Positions 19,518 through 28,571 of a stretch of DNA of 64,000 bases are shown here, one piece after another. Position numbers and translations under genes: made by a program. Origin of the DNA: Bog-756 sp963841885 (GTDB lineage Bacteria > Actinomycetota > Acidimicrobiia > Acidimicrobiales > RAAP-2). The DNA is taken from the NCBI GenBank assembly GCA_963841885.1, contig CAWJEK010000031.1, positions 1-64,000 on the forward strand, in the 5' to 3' direction. Every line of letters starts with the position of its first letter. The first letter of the stretch is position 1. The notes under the pieces are model-generated. The model worked only from the letters and a program-made list of their open reading frames with translations, searched no databases and had not been told where the DNA came from.

Positions 19518-21395
19518 TCACGGGTACGTGCCCACCACCGAACGCAGCTCGTCCGCCCGGCGCATGGCTTCGTCGTACCCGACCTCGACGAGGTGACCGG
19601 CGCTCTGGAAGTCGAACATCGGGGCGGTCGAGACGTCGGGCCGGATCAGCACGTCAGGGGGGAAGTCGGCCAGGAGACGCCTCTGGACCTCGATACCGGC
19701 CAGGTCCTTGGATCGCATCAGGACGTTGAGGGAGAGCGGCGGTGCGTCGCTCCTCCGCCCTTTGGCGAGACGGTCGGCGAGGAGCATCCAGCCCGACGGG
19801 GTCTCCCGGTAGCTGGAGGTCGCCGCCACCTCCTCGTCGACCGACAGGTCCACGGCGATGACCGTTCCGATGCCGGGCCGGCCCCGCATGATGTCGACGG
19901 GAAGGTTGTTCAGGACGCCGCCGTCGACGAGGAAGTCCGATCCGAGCCGCACCGGCGGGAAGATCCCGGGGAGCGAGAGGCTGGCCCGGACCACGATGGC
20001 CAGGGATCCTCGGTCGTGCACGACCACCTTGGCCCGGCTGAGGTTGGCGGACACGCAGAAGAACGGGATCCAGGTCTCCTCGATGGTCCGATCCCCCAGA
20101 TATCGGGGGTCTTCGAGAAGTCTGCGGACCTTTCGCGCCGAGCTGTACGACAGCACCGGCACGGTCGGCGGAAGGAGGTTCCCGCTGTCGACGAACGCGC
20201 TCGTCGCCCAGGCGAGCCGGGTGGGCGCGTCGAGGTCGAGCGCCCGGCACGATCCCATGGCCGCTCCGATGCTGGTGCCGCCGATCATGTCCGTCGGCAG
20301 GCCCATTTCGTCCAGTGCCTGCATGACACCCAGATGGGCGAATCCGCGCGGCCCGCCGCCCCCGAGCACCAGTCCGTACCCCCGGCCGGTGACCAGGCGG
20401 GCCACTCGGCCGAGGTCGCCAGCCACTCCCGGACGGAGGTGCAGGATCTGACCCTCTCCGACGACGTTCCGCCATCCGGTGGACAGTCGGGGTCGCTCCG
20501 TCCGGGGACGCTGCACCATGACGATGAACAGACTGCCGCTCAGCAACCCCCCGCGGATCCGCCGGATCACCGCCGCCGGGAGCTGTTCCGGTGGAGCATC
20601 GGCCTCGGCCACGATGACCACGCGGTCGGAGTTCCCCAGGCACCAGTCGGCCCAATCCGGGTCCCCCGACGAGCCGTCATAGAGCACGTAGCGGTGGTTG
20701 CCCTCCAGCTGATGCGCCCAGCGGGCGCGGTCGACCGGTGGGGGAGCGTCGGAGGCGTTCGCCAGCACGGTGCTCGCCTGCCGGCCGAGTTCGACGGCCA
20801 GTTCACGCATCTCATCGATGGCAGCTCCCCCCCGGCCCACGGTGAAGACGCCCAGGGAGAGGACCTGTTCGTGGGATGGCCGACGGGAGGACGAACCGAG
20901 GCGGTCGGTGACGATCTGGGCGGCCCGGCGGAGCCAGCCCGGGTGTTCGTCGGCCAGACGGTCGAACTCCTCGGCGGGAAGCACCAGGAGTTGGGTGTCG
21001 CGAACCGCTCGGACGCTGGCCAGACGGGGCTGGTGGGTGATCATCCCGATCTCGCCGAACACGTGGCCGCGTGAGATGGCCTCACCCGGCTCGTCGTCGA
21101 CGTAGGTCAGCAGCCTCCCGTAGACGACGACGTAGAGCGCATCGGGAAGGTCGCCGGCGCGGACGCACAGGTCACCGGCGTCGAGGAACTCGGTATGACA
21201 GCGGGCCAGGACGCGATCGAGCTCGTGCCCCTCCAGGGTCGCGAAGAGCGGTATCGCTCGCAGCAGATCCCGCAGTTCCCGCTCCTGGTCCAACCCCGCC
21301 GACTGCTCCGACGCCGTGCTCGCCACCAGCTCCCCTTGTCCATCCAGCCGGACGGCTCCGCCGACCGGGCGACCGAGACCGAAAGACACCCCCAC
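19518..21395 (-). CDS. NTE-type patatin-like phospholipase with N-terminal cNMP-binding domain
   Basis: 625 residues, soluble. Residues about 40-160 form a cyclic-nucleotide-binding domain (GHVFGEIGMITHQPRLASV). A middle Rossmann-like segment (about 175-310) follows. The patatin domain (about 340-600) has GGGGPRGFAHLGV, nucleophile GGTSIGA and the dyad Asp in VDGGVLNNLP. Same architecture as the C-terminal two thirds of the upstream transporter fusion, and as human/yeast NTE without the membrane anchor. Probably a membrane-lipid esterase switched by a small ligand. GTG start at 21395 is the longest choice; a shorter start is possible. Confidence 0.9.
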   Translation of the reverse strand: MGVSFGLGRPVGGAVRLDGQGELVASTASEQSAGLDQERELRDLLRAIPLFATLEGHELDRVLARCHTEFLDAGDLCVRAGDLPDALYVVVYGRLLTYVDDEPGEAISRGHVFGEIGMITHQPRLASVRAVRDTQLLVLPAEEFDRLADEHPGWLRRAAQIVTDRLGSSSRRPSHEQVLSLGVFTVGRGGAAIDEMRELAVELGRQASTVLANASDAPPPVDRARWAHQLEGNHRYVLYDGSSGDPDWADWCLGNSDRVVIVAEADAPPEQLPAAVIRRIRGGLLSGSLFIVMVQRPRTERPRLSTGWRNVVGEGQILHLRPGVAGDLGRVARLVTGRGYGLVLGGGGPRGFAHLGVMQALDEMGLPTDMIGGTSIGAAMGSCRALDLDAPTRLAWATSAFVDSGNLLPPTVPVLSYSSARKVRRLLEDPRYLGDRTIEETWIPFFCVSANLSRAKVVVHDRGSLAIVVRASLSLPGIFPPVRLGSDFLVDGGVLNNLPVDIMRGRPGIGTVIAVDLSVDEEVAATSSYRETPSGWMLLADRLAKGRRSDAPPLSLNVLMRSKDLAGIEVQRRLLADFPPDVLIRPDVSTAPMFDFQSAGHLVEVGYDEAMRRADELRSVVGTYP

Positions 21396-21524
21396 CCGGA
21401 GTCACCCCACCCCCTCGACCCAGGTTGATCGTAGGCCCCCCGCAGCTCCGTGGCCACGGCCACCGCCGTCGAGGTCCAGGAGGTCCGGGTGACTGGTGTC
21501 CTGCACCGAAGTGAGGTCCCGCCG

Positions 21525-21995
21525 TCACCGGTGGGCCGGATCGAACATGAACGCCATCGTCTCTCGCAGGGCGGCATCCACCAACTCGATCCGGACACCG
21601 AGATCGTTGCGGTGATAGGCGAACGACGTCGGAGCCTCGTCCCCGCTCCGACCACACAGTTGGAGTGGACATCCAGCCGCCGCCAGCCGATGGCCGTCGG
21701 ACGGCACGTCGTCGCTCCAGAAGCCGATGTGGTGCAGGTTGGAATGCTCGTTCCGCACCCAGACCGATCCCGGGACCTCGGCGATCAACTCGAGGTGGGG
21801 ACCGTCGGCGGAATAGCACATGGTGGTCGGGAGCACCATGTCCCGGCCGCCGCCGTCCCGGTACTCGACGGCGTCGAAGGACAGCACCGGCCCCCAGGTC
21901 ACGCCGAGTTGTCCGGTGAGTGCCACCTGGGCCTCGGCGATGTCGGGAACCACGATGCCCACGTGGTAGAGCGTCCAGGCCTGCCGGTCCGTCAC
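21525..21995 (-). CDS. VOC (glyoxalase/bleomycin-resistance fold) family protein
   Basis: 156 residues from the GTG at 21995, preceded by GGGGGCAGCC; the frame is open to 22055. Two beta-alpha-beta-beta-beta modules: YHVGIVVPDIAEA at the start with a metal-type His, LELIAEV, then NLHHIGFWSDDV and RIELVD. This fits a metal-dependent VOC enzyme of the methylmalonyl-CoA epimerase/dioxygenase type. Divergent from the monooxygenase gene, with which it may share a catabolic role. The reaction is unknown. Confidence 0.8.
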   Translation of the reverse strand: MTDRQAWTLYHVGIVVPDIAEAQVALTGQLGVTWGPVLSFDAVEYRDGGGRDMVLPTTMCYSADGPHLELIAEVPGSVWVRNEHSNLHHIGFWSDDVPSDGHRLAAAGCPLQLCGRSGDEAPTSFAYHRNDLGVRIELVDAALRETMAFMFDPAHR

Positions 21996-22179
21996 GGCTG
22001 CCCCCCTCTGCCGTCGGGCATCACTCCGGACCCCGTCCGGACAGCCGTGGATCATCCATCACTCCACCGTAGATCGCTCGGCAGCGGGCTCGCCGGGTCG
22101 CTTCCCCCCATCTGCCCGGGAGGGAGCGACCACCTCCAGGGTGCATGATGACGCCGTGGATGACGAGAGGGGTCGAGCG

Positions 22180-23973
22180 GTGGCTCAGGAGATCGATCAC
22201 GAGGCGCTCCGTCGGCGATATCGGTCCGAACGCGACAAGCGATTGCGCTCCGACGGCTCGGCGCAGTACATCGAGCCGACGGGTCGATTCGCCCCATGGC
22301 TCGAGGACCGCTACGCCGAACGTCCCGAGCGCGGATCCCGGCACGTCGACGTGGAGGTGGCCGTCATCGGAGCCGGTTTCGCGGGGCTCGCCACGGGAGG
22401 GATGCTCGTCGAGGCAGGAATCGACGACTTCCTGATCCTCGACGGAGCCGGGGGCGTCGGGGGCGTCTGGTACTGGAACCGCTATCCCGGGGCGATGTGC
22501 GACACCGCGGCGATGGTCTACCTGCCACTCCTCGAGGAGACGGGGACGGTGCCGTCGATGAAGTACGTCTTCGCGCCCGAGATCCATGCCCACGCCGAAC
22601 GCATGGCCAGCCGGTGGGATCTCCTGCGTCGTTGCCTCCTGTCGACCCAGGTCCGCCGCCTCGAGTGGCTCGAGCCGTCCCGCCGTTGGCACATCTCCAC
22701 CGATCGCGGTGACGAGATCCGGGCTCGGTACGTGACGATGGCGACAGGGCCTCTCCATCGCCCGAAACTCCCGGGGATCCCGGGTCTCGAGGACTTCGCC
22801 GGTCCGTGTTTCCACACCGCCCGTTGGGACTACACCGTCACCGGCGGTGACCCGTCGGGGGCGCCGCTGACCGGCCTCCGCGACCGACGCGTCGGGATCA
22901 TCGGCACGGGGGCGACCGCCGTCCAGGTCGTTCCCGCCGTCGCCCGGGACGCCGGTGAGCTCTACGTATTCCAGCGCACCCCGTCGGCCATCGACGTACG
23001 CGACAACCGCCCGATCGACACCGGCTGGTTCGCCGACCTGGCGCCGGGCTGGCAGTCCGAATGGCTGTCGAACTTCGCGGTGCTGCAGACCGGCGGCGAC
23101 GCCGAGGTCGACCTCGTACAGGACGGTTGGACGGACATCTCCAAGAGGATCTGGGCGAGGATCCGCCAGGATCTGGATGGCCGGCCGTTGACGATGGACG
23201 ACGTACGCCTCGCCTACGAGGCCTCGGATGACGAGAAGATGGAGGAGATCCGGGCCCGCGTCGACGCGGTGGTGGAGGACCCGGCCACGGCCGCCCTCCT
23301 CAAGCCCTGGTACCGCCAGCTCTGCAAACGACCGTGCTTCCATGACGAGTACCTCCAGGCCTTCAACCGGCACAACGTCCACCTCGTCGACACCGACGGC
23401 CGCGGTGTGTCGCGGATCGATCCGACCGGGTGCTGGGTGGGGGAGACGCATGTCGACCTCGATCTCCTGATCGTCGCTTCCGGATTCGAGGTGGGCACGG
23501 ACATCGCCCGCCGCTGCGGCTTCGAGACGGTCGGTCGGGGAGGTAGGACGCTGTCCGAGTACTGGTCCGACGGGATGCGCTCCCTCCACGGCATGCACGT
23601 GGCCGGTTTCCCCAACCTCTTCGTGATCGGACCGCAGCAGCAGGCGAACCTCATCTCGAACATCACCCACAACCAGGTAGAGGCCGCCCGGACGATCGCC
23701 ACCGTCCTGGCTGCGGCCCGGGACCGCGGGGCCACATTGGTCGAGGTCTCCCCTGAAGCCGAGGCGGCGTGGATCGCACCGATGACCGAGCCGGGACGCC
23801 TTCTGGGTGGTGACCCCGAGTGCACCCCGGGCTACTACAACAACGAGGGTGGGCCCATCGGACGGAGGGAGATACTCAACTCCGCCGGCTACCCGGACGG
23901 GGCGCCCGCCTACTTCGCCTACATCGACCGTTGGCGCAGGTCAGGGCAGTTCTCCGGCCTCGACATCCACTGA
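22180..23973 (+). CDS. Flavin monooxygenase, Baeyer-Villiger type
   Basis: 597 residues from GTG 22180, chosen because GAGAGGGG precedes it; GTG 22141 is an alternative. FAD-binding GAGFAG is near residue 63, the Baeyer-Villiger fingerprint FxGxxxHxxxW appears as FAGPCFHTARW near 206-216, and the NADPH-binding GTGATA is near 241. A C-terminal ATGF-like motif is replaced by VASGFEVGTD. Members insert oxygen next to a ketone to give an ester or lactone. A steroid or cyclic ketone substrate would fit the ChsH-like genes in this window, but that is inference. Confidence 0.88.
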   Translation: MAQEIDHEALRRRYRSERDKRLRSDGSAQYIEPTGRFAPWLEDRYAERPERGSRHVDVEVAVIGAGFAGLATGGMLVEAGIDDFLILDGAGGVGGVWYWNRYPGAMCDTAAMVYLPLLEETGTVPSMKYVFAPEIHAHAERMASRWDLLRRCLLSTQVRRLEWLEPSRRWHISTDRGDEIRARYVTMATGPLHRPKLPGIPGLEDFAGPCFHTARWDYTVTGGDPSGAPLTGLRDRRVGIIGTGATAVQVVPAVARDAGELYVFQRTPSAIDVRDNRPIDTGWFADLAPGWQSEWLSNFAVLQTGGDAEVDLVQDGWTDISKRIWARIRQDLDGRPLTMDDVRLAYEASDDEKMEEIRARVDAVVEDPATAALLKPWYRQLCKRPCFHDEYLQAFNRHNVHLVDTDGRGVSRIDPTGCWVGETHVDLDLLIVASGFEVGTDIARRCGFETVGRGGRTLSEYWSDGMRSLHGMHVAGFPNLFVIGPQQQANLISNITHNQVEAARTIATVLAAARDRGATLVEVSPEAEAAWIAPMTEPGRLLGGDPECTPGYYNNEGGPIGRREILNSAGYPDGAPAYFAYIDRWRRSGQFSGLDIH

Positions 23974-24088
23974 GCTGACCGCGGGACCTGAGGGACTTCC
24001 GACGTTCCACCGGATCGTCGGAGGGGCTTGTCAACAACAGGTGACGGTGACCAGACTCAATCTCTCATGTTCCTCTAAGGTTTTCGCC

Positions 24089-24433
24089 GTGACCGAACTC
24101 CGGGATGAGGCGATCGCTGACCTGCGGGCCACGATCGCGGCGGGCCGGCGATGTGCCGATCAGATCGAGGAGGCGCTCGTCGCCTACCGGATCGTCGTCG
24201 ACAAGCTCGAGGAGGGACTGGCCATCAGTCAGGCCGTGGCGCTCGGCAATGTTGCCGACTCCCGCCGGGACCTCACGCGCCTGTCGGAGGAATTCGAAGC
24301 GGCACGCCGCAGGTCGCGCGACTCGTTGATGCGGGCGGACATCGTCAGTGGTTCGTCAGCAAAGTCGGTGAGCGACACCTGGGGCCTGTCCCGGGAGGAT
24401 GACGATCCCCCCGTCCCCGAGGCCGAGGACTGA
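24089..24433 (+). CDS. Small helical protein, paralogous to the HTH protein at 38203-38637
   Basis: 114 residues from GTG 24089, almost wholly helical, acidic tail. Function unknown. The stretch from about 55 to 95 (VADSRRDLTRLSEEFEAARR and the following RSRDSLMRA) lines up with DVASGRIELADSMSRFERAR plus HAARGTLMA in the protein encoded at 38203-38637, which then continues into a helix-turn-helix. Here the HTH is replaced by a polar tail, so this may be a family member that lost DNA binding. The gene stands alone, 115 bases after the monooxygenase. Confidence 0.6.
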   Translation: MTELRDEAIADLRATIAAGRRCADQIEEALVAYRIVVDKLEEGLAISQAVALGNVADSRRDLTRLSEEFEAARRRSRDSLMRADIVSGSSAKSVSDTWGLSREDDDPPVPEAED

Positions 24434-24665
24434 CAGCGACGCACGACCTGCACCGGCGTGTGTGGCTGACCGACCGTCCCACGTTCGCATTCCACTAACG
24501 ATCTCATCTCCGTGCAACGTCCGTCGGGTGGAGGTGGGATCGGGGACGGGGTTGCCACCCCGCAGGGCGCGAGGCGTTGCCTCCACGACGACCGCGACCC
24601 TCGCGTCCGTTTGGTAGATCGTCATTTCGGGTACACGCGGAACACCCCCGAGAAAGGAACCGAAC

Positions 24666-24914
24666 ATGATTGGCGGTCTCGCAACCAGCATCGTGGTCTT
24701 CGCCGTGGGAGCCGTACTGGACTTCGCCCTCACCACCAGTCCGGACCAGCACGGCTTCAATGTGAACACCATCGGCGTCATCCTGATGGTGGTGGGTGCC
24801 GTGGGTGCCGTCCTGTCCTTGATCGGATATCTGGGAGCGGGGATGCGCCGGCACCGCACGGTCGTCGACGACGGCCGGGGCAACGTGATCAGCCGGGACG
24901 ACACCTACATCTGA
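24666..24914 (+). CDS. DUF6458-like small membrane protein
   Basis: 82 residues. Two transmembrane helices (about 5-24 and 34-58) separated by a short polar loop (NTIGVILMVVGAVG), followed by a basic RRHRT and an acidic polar tail with DDTYI at the end. This is the layout of the actinobacterial DUF6458 family, role unknown. ATG preceded by AGAAAGGAACC. First of three small membrane protein genes in a row on the plus strand (24666-26151). Confidence 0.72.
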   Translation: MIGGLATSIVVFAVGAVLDFALTTSPDQHGFNVNTIGVILMVVGAVGAVLSLIGYLGAGMRRHRTVVDDGRGNVISRDDTYI

Positions 24915-25029
24915 AGTCCATCACCGGCCATCGAGCGCCGTGACCGAACCACCGGTATCGACCTCGCGGCTCCATCTTCCTCCGGGTTCTCCGGGCCATG
25001 CCCTTCCGGGCACTAACGAAAGGCTTCCC

Positions 25030-25194
25030 ATGTTGATCCTTCTCGCCCTCCTGTTGGTCCTGCTCTTCTTCGGACTGGGCTTCGCCCTCCACGTCCTCTG
25101 GATCGTGGCGGTAGTTCTCCTCGTGCTCTGGGTGGTGGGCTTCGCCCTCGGCCGGGGCGAGGGAGCCGGTCGGCACGGCTTCTACCGCTGGTAG
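25030..25194 (+). CDS. Very small hydrophobic membrane protein
   Basis: 54 residues, nearly all hydrophobic: two back-to-back helices (about 2-20 and 24-44) and a short polar end (GRHGFYRW). It matches the general form of the short hydrophobic proteins common in actinobacteria near stress genes. Role unknown. ATG preceded by GAAAGGCTTCCC, a clear ribosome binding site that supports translation. Confidence 0.65.
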   Translation: MLILLALLLVLLFFGLGFALHVLWIVAVVLLVLWVVGFALGRGEGAGRHGFYRW

Positions 25195-25326
25195 CCGGCT
25201 TCCTGCCGTGTTCGACATCCGGGGCCGGCTCGGGCCTGGCCGACAGCCCGTCGACCTCGGGAGGCCCCATCCGCTGAGGGTGTCGGTCCACCTGCGTCAT
25301 CGGGGCGGCGGACCCAACCGCATCGA

Positions 25327-26151
25327 ATGGTGATGTCCTCGACCACGGTTGCGGAGCGGCCCTCCGTCCGGACCCGGGGCGGATCGAATGGCGGAATCCG
25401 AACGGCGGCCCGGGTCGGTATCGGGGCACGGGGCGTGATCTACCTGGTGTTCGCGTATCTGGCCTTCGACATCGCGTGGCACGGCAGTGCGCCGGCCCAG
25501 GCCGACAGCACCGGTGCCCTCGCCGAGGTCGGCCGCCGGTCCGGCGGGCCGGTGCTGCTCGCGGTGTTGGCGGTAGGACTGGCGGGCTACGGCGTATGGC
25601 GGTTGGTGGAGGCGTCAGCTCACGACCAGAAGGCGGTCCACCGCGTCGGTTCGTTGGGAATCGCCTTCGTCTACATCGGGCTGATGGTGCGAGCCGTACA
25701 GCTCGCCGCCGGTCACGTCACCAGTGGCGGTGCCTCGGCCGATCCGGCACCCACCGTGGTGCGGGTGATGGGGTGGCCTGGAGGCACGGAGATGGTGGGC
25801 ATCGTCGGGATCGGGCTCCTCGCCTCCGGGGTGGCACTGGCGATCTGGGGCATCGCCCACGACTACTCCGACAGCCTCGCCCTCGAGCGGTTGGGCCGCA
25901 ATGCGCAGCTGGCGGTCCGGATACTCGGTGGTGTCGGCAACGGGAGCCGCGGGTTCCTCCTCGCCCTGGTGGGCGGATTCCTCCTCGACACCGCGGTCAC
26001 CGACGACCCGGCACGGGCCAAGGGCGTCGACCAGGCTCTGCAAGCCCTGGTGCACCACCCGTTCGGAGCCCTCCTACTCAGTCTCGTGGCCCTGGGCCTG
26101 CTCGGATTCGGGGCGTACTCCTTCGCCGAGGCGGGGTTGCGGCGCCTCTGA
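25327..26151 (+). CDS. DUF1206 family integral membrane protein
   Basis: 274 residues with six predicted helices arranged as three repeats of a two-helix unit. Each begins with a conserved Gly/Arg pattern: RVGIGARGVIYLVFAYLA, RVGSLGIAFVYIGL and LGGVGNGSRGFLLALVG. This triplicated layout is the hallmark of DUF1206. No enzymatic motif. ATG 25327 or 25333. Confidence 0.8.
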   Translation: MVMSSTTVAERPSVRTRGGSNGGIRTAARVGIGARGVIYLVFAYLAFDIAWHGSAPAQADSTGALAEVGRRSGGPVLLAVLAVGLAGYGVWRLVEASAHDQKAVHRVGSLGIAFVYIGLMVRAVQLAAGHVTSGGASADPAPTVVRVMGWPGGTEMVGIVGIGLLASGVALAIWGIAHDYSDSLALERLGRNAQLAVRILGGVGNGSRGFLLALVGGFLLDTAVTDDPARAKGVDQALQALVHHPFGALLLSLVALGLLGFGAYSFAEAGLRRL

Positions 26152-26192
26152 CCCCATCGGATGGCGCGCTGCCCACGAGCCCTCCCCCCGGG

Positions 26193-27442
26193 TCAGGGAG
26201 CAACCGTCGACGACATGGTGATGAAGTCCCGGGACCAGTACGACTCGAAGTAGCGGCCGGGAGTCCCAACCATCGCGGGCAGCAGGTCGGTGCCGTTGGC
26301 GGGAGTGGCGGGCCCGGTGGGCGTGGACGGCTGGTAGGTGGCGAAGTTGACCCAGTCCGTGTTGATGTCGAGTTCCATGGCCCGGACCGCGCCGGCGCGG
26401 GCCAGCAGATCGGCGAGGTCGGTGATGTTGAGGCCCGGCCCTCCGACGTAGACGAGGGCGCCGTTCGCCGTGACCCCGAGCCCTGATCTCCACACGTAGA
26501 CCTGGTCGCCCAAGGTGTATCCCCAGTGGGTCGTGTCCGCCGCGTCGAGCCCCGGGACCGGTTGGCCCCCGTCGACCACCAGATCGAGGTTCTGCCGGAC
26601 GGAGACGACCTGAGGGCTCATCGTGACGTCCCGGCCCCACTCACCCACGGTGGAGGTGCCGTTGGCGTAGACCACGAAGGAAGCTGCACCGGTGCGCAGC
26701 GGAATGATGGTCCGACCGTCGGTGTAGTAGCCGCCGTTGGCGTTGGACATGAGGAACCCGGCGTTGAAGGCCGCGACCAGACCCGTGGCGGCGGTCGGTG
26801 TGATCGGTGCGGTGTGGGCGAACGGACCGCCCCCCGGGATCTCGCTGCCCGAGTAGAGGGTGGCCTTCAACAGGTCCGTGTCCATCCAGGCGACCCCGAC
26901 CACGTAGCTGGTGTGGATGGCGTCGGGCCGGAGCGTCGTCTCATACACCGCGGGCAGACCGTCGACCGGGCGTCCCACGGGGGACCACTCGCCCTCGCCG
27001 GCGATCGCCGGACTGGCGAAAGGGACGATGGGGGCCGGAGCGGGAAGATGGGTCGGTCCGGTCGCTGCGGCGGCGGCCGTCGGATGGAGCGCGACCGGCA
27101 CCCGGATGGCGCCCCGCGGGCGGCCGCCCTCCGACTTTCGGGGGATGGTGGCTGTACCACTCGTTCTCGACCCAGTTGACCAGGCCGCCTCCACCGTGTC
27201 CCCGGGCCCACTCGGCGAATCGTGCGCTCATCGACGAGCCCAGGGCAGGATTCGGTGAGCGCGCCCCCGAGCGACACCGCCAACCATGCCACCACGACGG
27301 CGAGAACCGCGGCGACTGCCACCAGGATCCGGCGCCGACGGTAGGTGCGACGGGTTGTCACCGCCCGCCGGGCGTGGACGTGTCGTCGGGTCGCCACCTC
27401 GGGCGCGGAAGGGTCCATCTCGGCGACGGAACCCGGGTTCAT
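26193..27442 (-). CDS. Membrane-anchored phosphodiester-glycosidase-like (NAGPA domain) protein, frameshifted N terminus
   Basis: The main body (26193-27194) carries the NAGPA fold: FNAGFLMSNANGGYYTDGRT, a VVVDGG-like DLVVDGGQPVPG, and ELDINTDWVNFATYQ near the end. NAGPA domains cleave sugar phosphodiesters, e.g. in envelope polymers. The N terminus is a basic cytoplasmic stretch with one helix (ILVAVAAVLAVVVAWLAVSL). Restoring two shifts near 27130 and 27255 joins it through FAEWARGHGGGGLVNWVENE to the body, about 415 residues. The ATG at 27442 overlaps the cytochrome stop as ATGA. Why a glycosidase-like protein is coupled to a cytochrome is not clear. Confidence 0.78.
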
Positions 27443-28107
27443 CGGTGGAAGACGCCGATCGCGTGCCGGCCACCGTCCAGCCAGGTTCCAACGTGGGGGA
27501 CCACGATGACGGCCAGGATCACACCCAGCACGAGGCTGGCGGCCAGTGACCATTGACGGATCCCGGCCCCGTCCACCTGTCTGCGGGTGCGCCGCATCCA
27601 GTCACGGGGTGCCACTCGGGCCGTCTCGACGATGTGTCCGAGCACATGGATCGCCATGGCCCCGAACCAGAGGATGAAGCTGAGCTTGTGGAGCTGCAGC
27701 ATCTGGGCGCGTAACGAGACCGGGCCGAGGAGTAGGGCGATCCCCGTCCCGAAGACCACGACCGTCAGGATCACCACTACCGGACCGAGCAGCCGCAACA
27801 GCGGCAGCGGTGGTCCTTTTCGCCGGTACTCCTCGTCTCCCGTGTAGTAGCGGCCGAATCGCCACAGGGTGCTGCCCATCTTCAACAGCACGGGCGGTAC
27901 CAGGAGCATGCCGATGAACACGTGTGGGGTGAGGAGACGACCGACCCGTAGGATGGTGAATCCCTCCGCGGCCAACAGCACGAGTAGGACGACGGCCACC
28001 GAGGCCGTCAGCCGGGCGTTGGCCTCCGGGCCGCCGCTGCGTCGACGAACCCGGTGCCGGGGGCGGTCGGCGGTGGACAGCGGGGAGCCCGATCCGGCGA
28101 CGCTCAT
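27439..28107 (-). CDS. Cytochrome b/b561-like integral membrane protein
   Basis: 222 residues with a polar N terminus and about four helices. Histidines placed for heme ligation are in LLTPHVFIGML (helix 2), QLHKLSFILWF and AIHVLGHI (helices 3-4), the pattern of DUF4405/cytochrome b561-like quinol or ferredoxin-linked proteins. Likely moves electrons across or within the membrane. It lies downstream of the NuoF/ferredoxin/ferric-reductase genes on the same strand, but a 208-base gap with two palindromes separates them, so it may have its own promoter. Translationally coupled to the NAGPA gene. Confidence 0.72.
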   Translation of the reverse strand: MSVAGSGSPLSTADRPRHRVRRRSGGPEANARLTASVAVVLLVLLAAEGFTILRVGRLLTPHVFIGMLLVPPVLLKMGSTLWRFGRYYTGDEEYRRKGPPLPLLRLLGPVVVILTVVVFGTGIALLLGPVSLRAQMLQLHKLSFILWFGAMAIHVLGHIVETARVAPRDWMRRTRRQVDGAGIRQWSLAASLVLGVILAVIVVPHVGTWLDGGRHAIGVFHR

Positions 28108-28222
28108 GGACGGGACCCGGTGGGGGCCGCCGTCGGCGGATGTCCTCGGGTGACGCGGGTAGCCGGTGCGGGCTCGGACGGGCGCGCGTCGTCGGAAGCG
28201 GGGACAACCATCCAGGCAGGAT

Positions 28223-28266
28223 AGGAATCGTTCCTGACGTCCACATGACGGTCGGGAACATGTTCC
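28223..28266 (-). promoter_or_regulatory. Two GGAA-TTCC palindromes upstream of the cytochrome gene
   Basis: aggaa-tcg-ttcct (28223-28235) and ggaaca-tgttcc (28255-28266), centres about 31 bases apart, i.e. three helical turns. Both share GGAA(N3-4)TTCC. On the minus strand a possible -10 TATCCT (28226-28221) overlaps the proximal one. Suggests a dimeric regulator acting on the cytochrome-NAGPA unit. Confidence 0.4.
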
Positions 28267-28315
28267 GGATGGTGGCGGAGTCGGCTCCGTCGATCCGCTG
28301 AGGCCAGGGCGGTGA

Positions 28316-28571
28316 TCATGGAAGGGGCGCCAGCGGCCGGCGGGGGTGGTCCACCGAGGCCTGCATCCTCACCAGGGTGAGAGCGAGCCGGGGACATGCG
28401 CCCACTGCCCGTCGGGCGTGGTCGATCATGGGGCGGTGGAACCTCCCCCGGCTCGACGATGGGGAATCCCCACGGGTCGAGCCGGATCCGTTCGGGCAGC
28501 AGTTCACCGCAGACACCGGCCCCGTCACAGGCGATCGGATCCACCACCAGGCGGTACCGACGGCGCCCCAT
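28316..28571 (-). CDS. Single-cluster ferredoxin (one frameshift)
   Basis: About 84 residues once one extra C in a C run near 28433 is removed. It has the actinobacterial short ferredoxin pattern: VDPIACDGAGVC, ELLPE, LDPWGFPIVE, then ARRAVGACPRLAL. Cysteines are C-x5-C plus CP, the set that holds a 3Fe-4S or, with a fourth ligand, a 4Fe-4S cluster. The central position of the CxxxxxC loop is Ala where relatives often have His or Cys. The ATG overlaps the NuoF-like stop (TGATG), so it is probably the partner that takes electrons from or gives them to that flavoprotein. Confidence 0.78.

Noticed and set aside
22021..23670. Long minus-strand frame opposite the monooxygenase
   Set aside because: The plus strand encodes a complete flavin monooxygenase with all motifs; the antisense product has no domain character.
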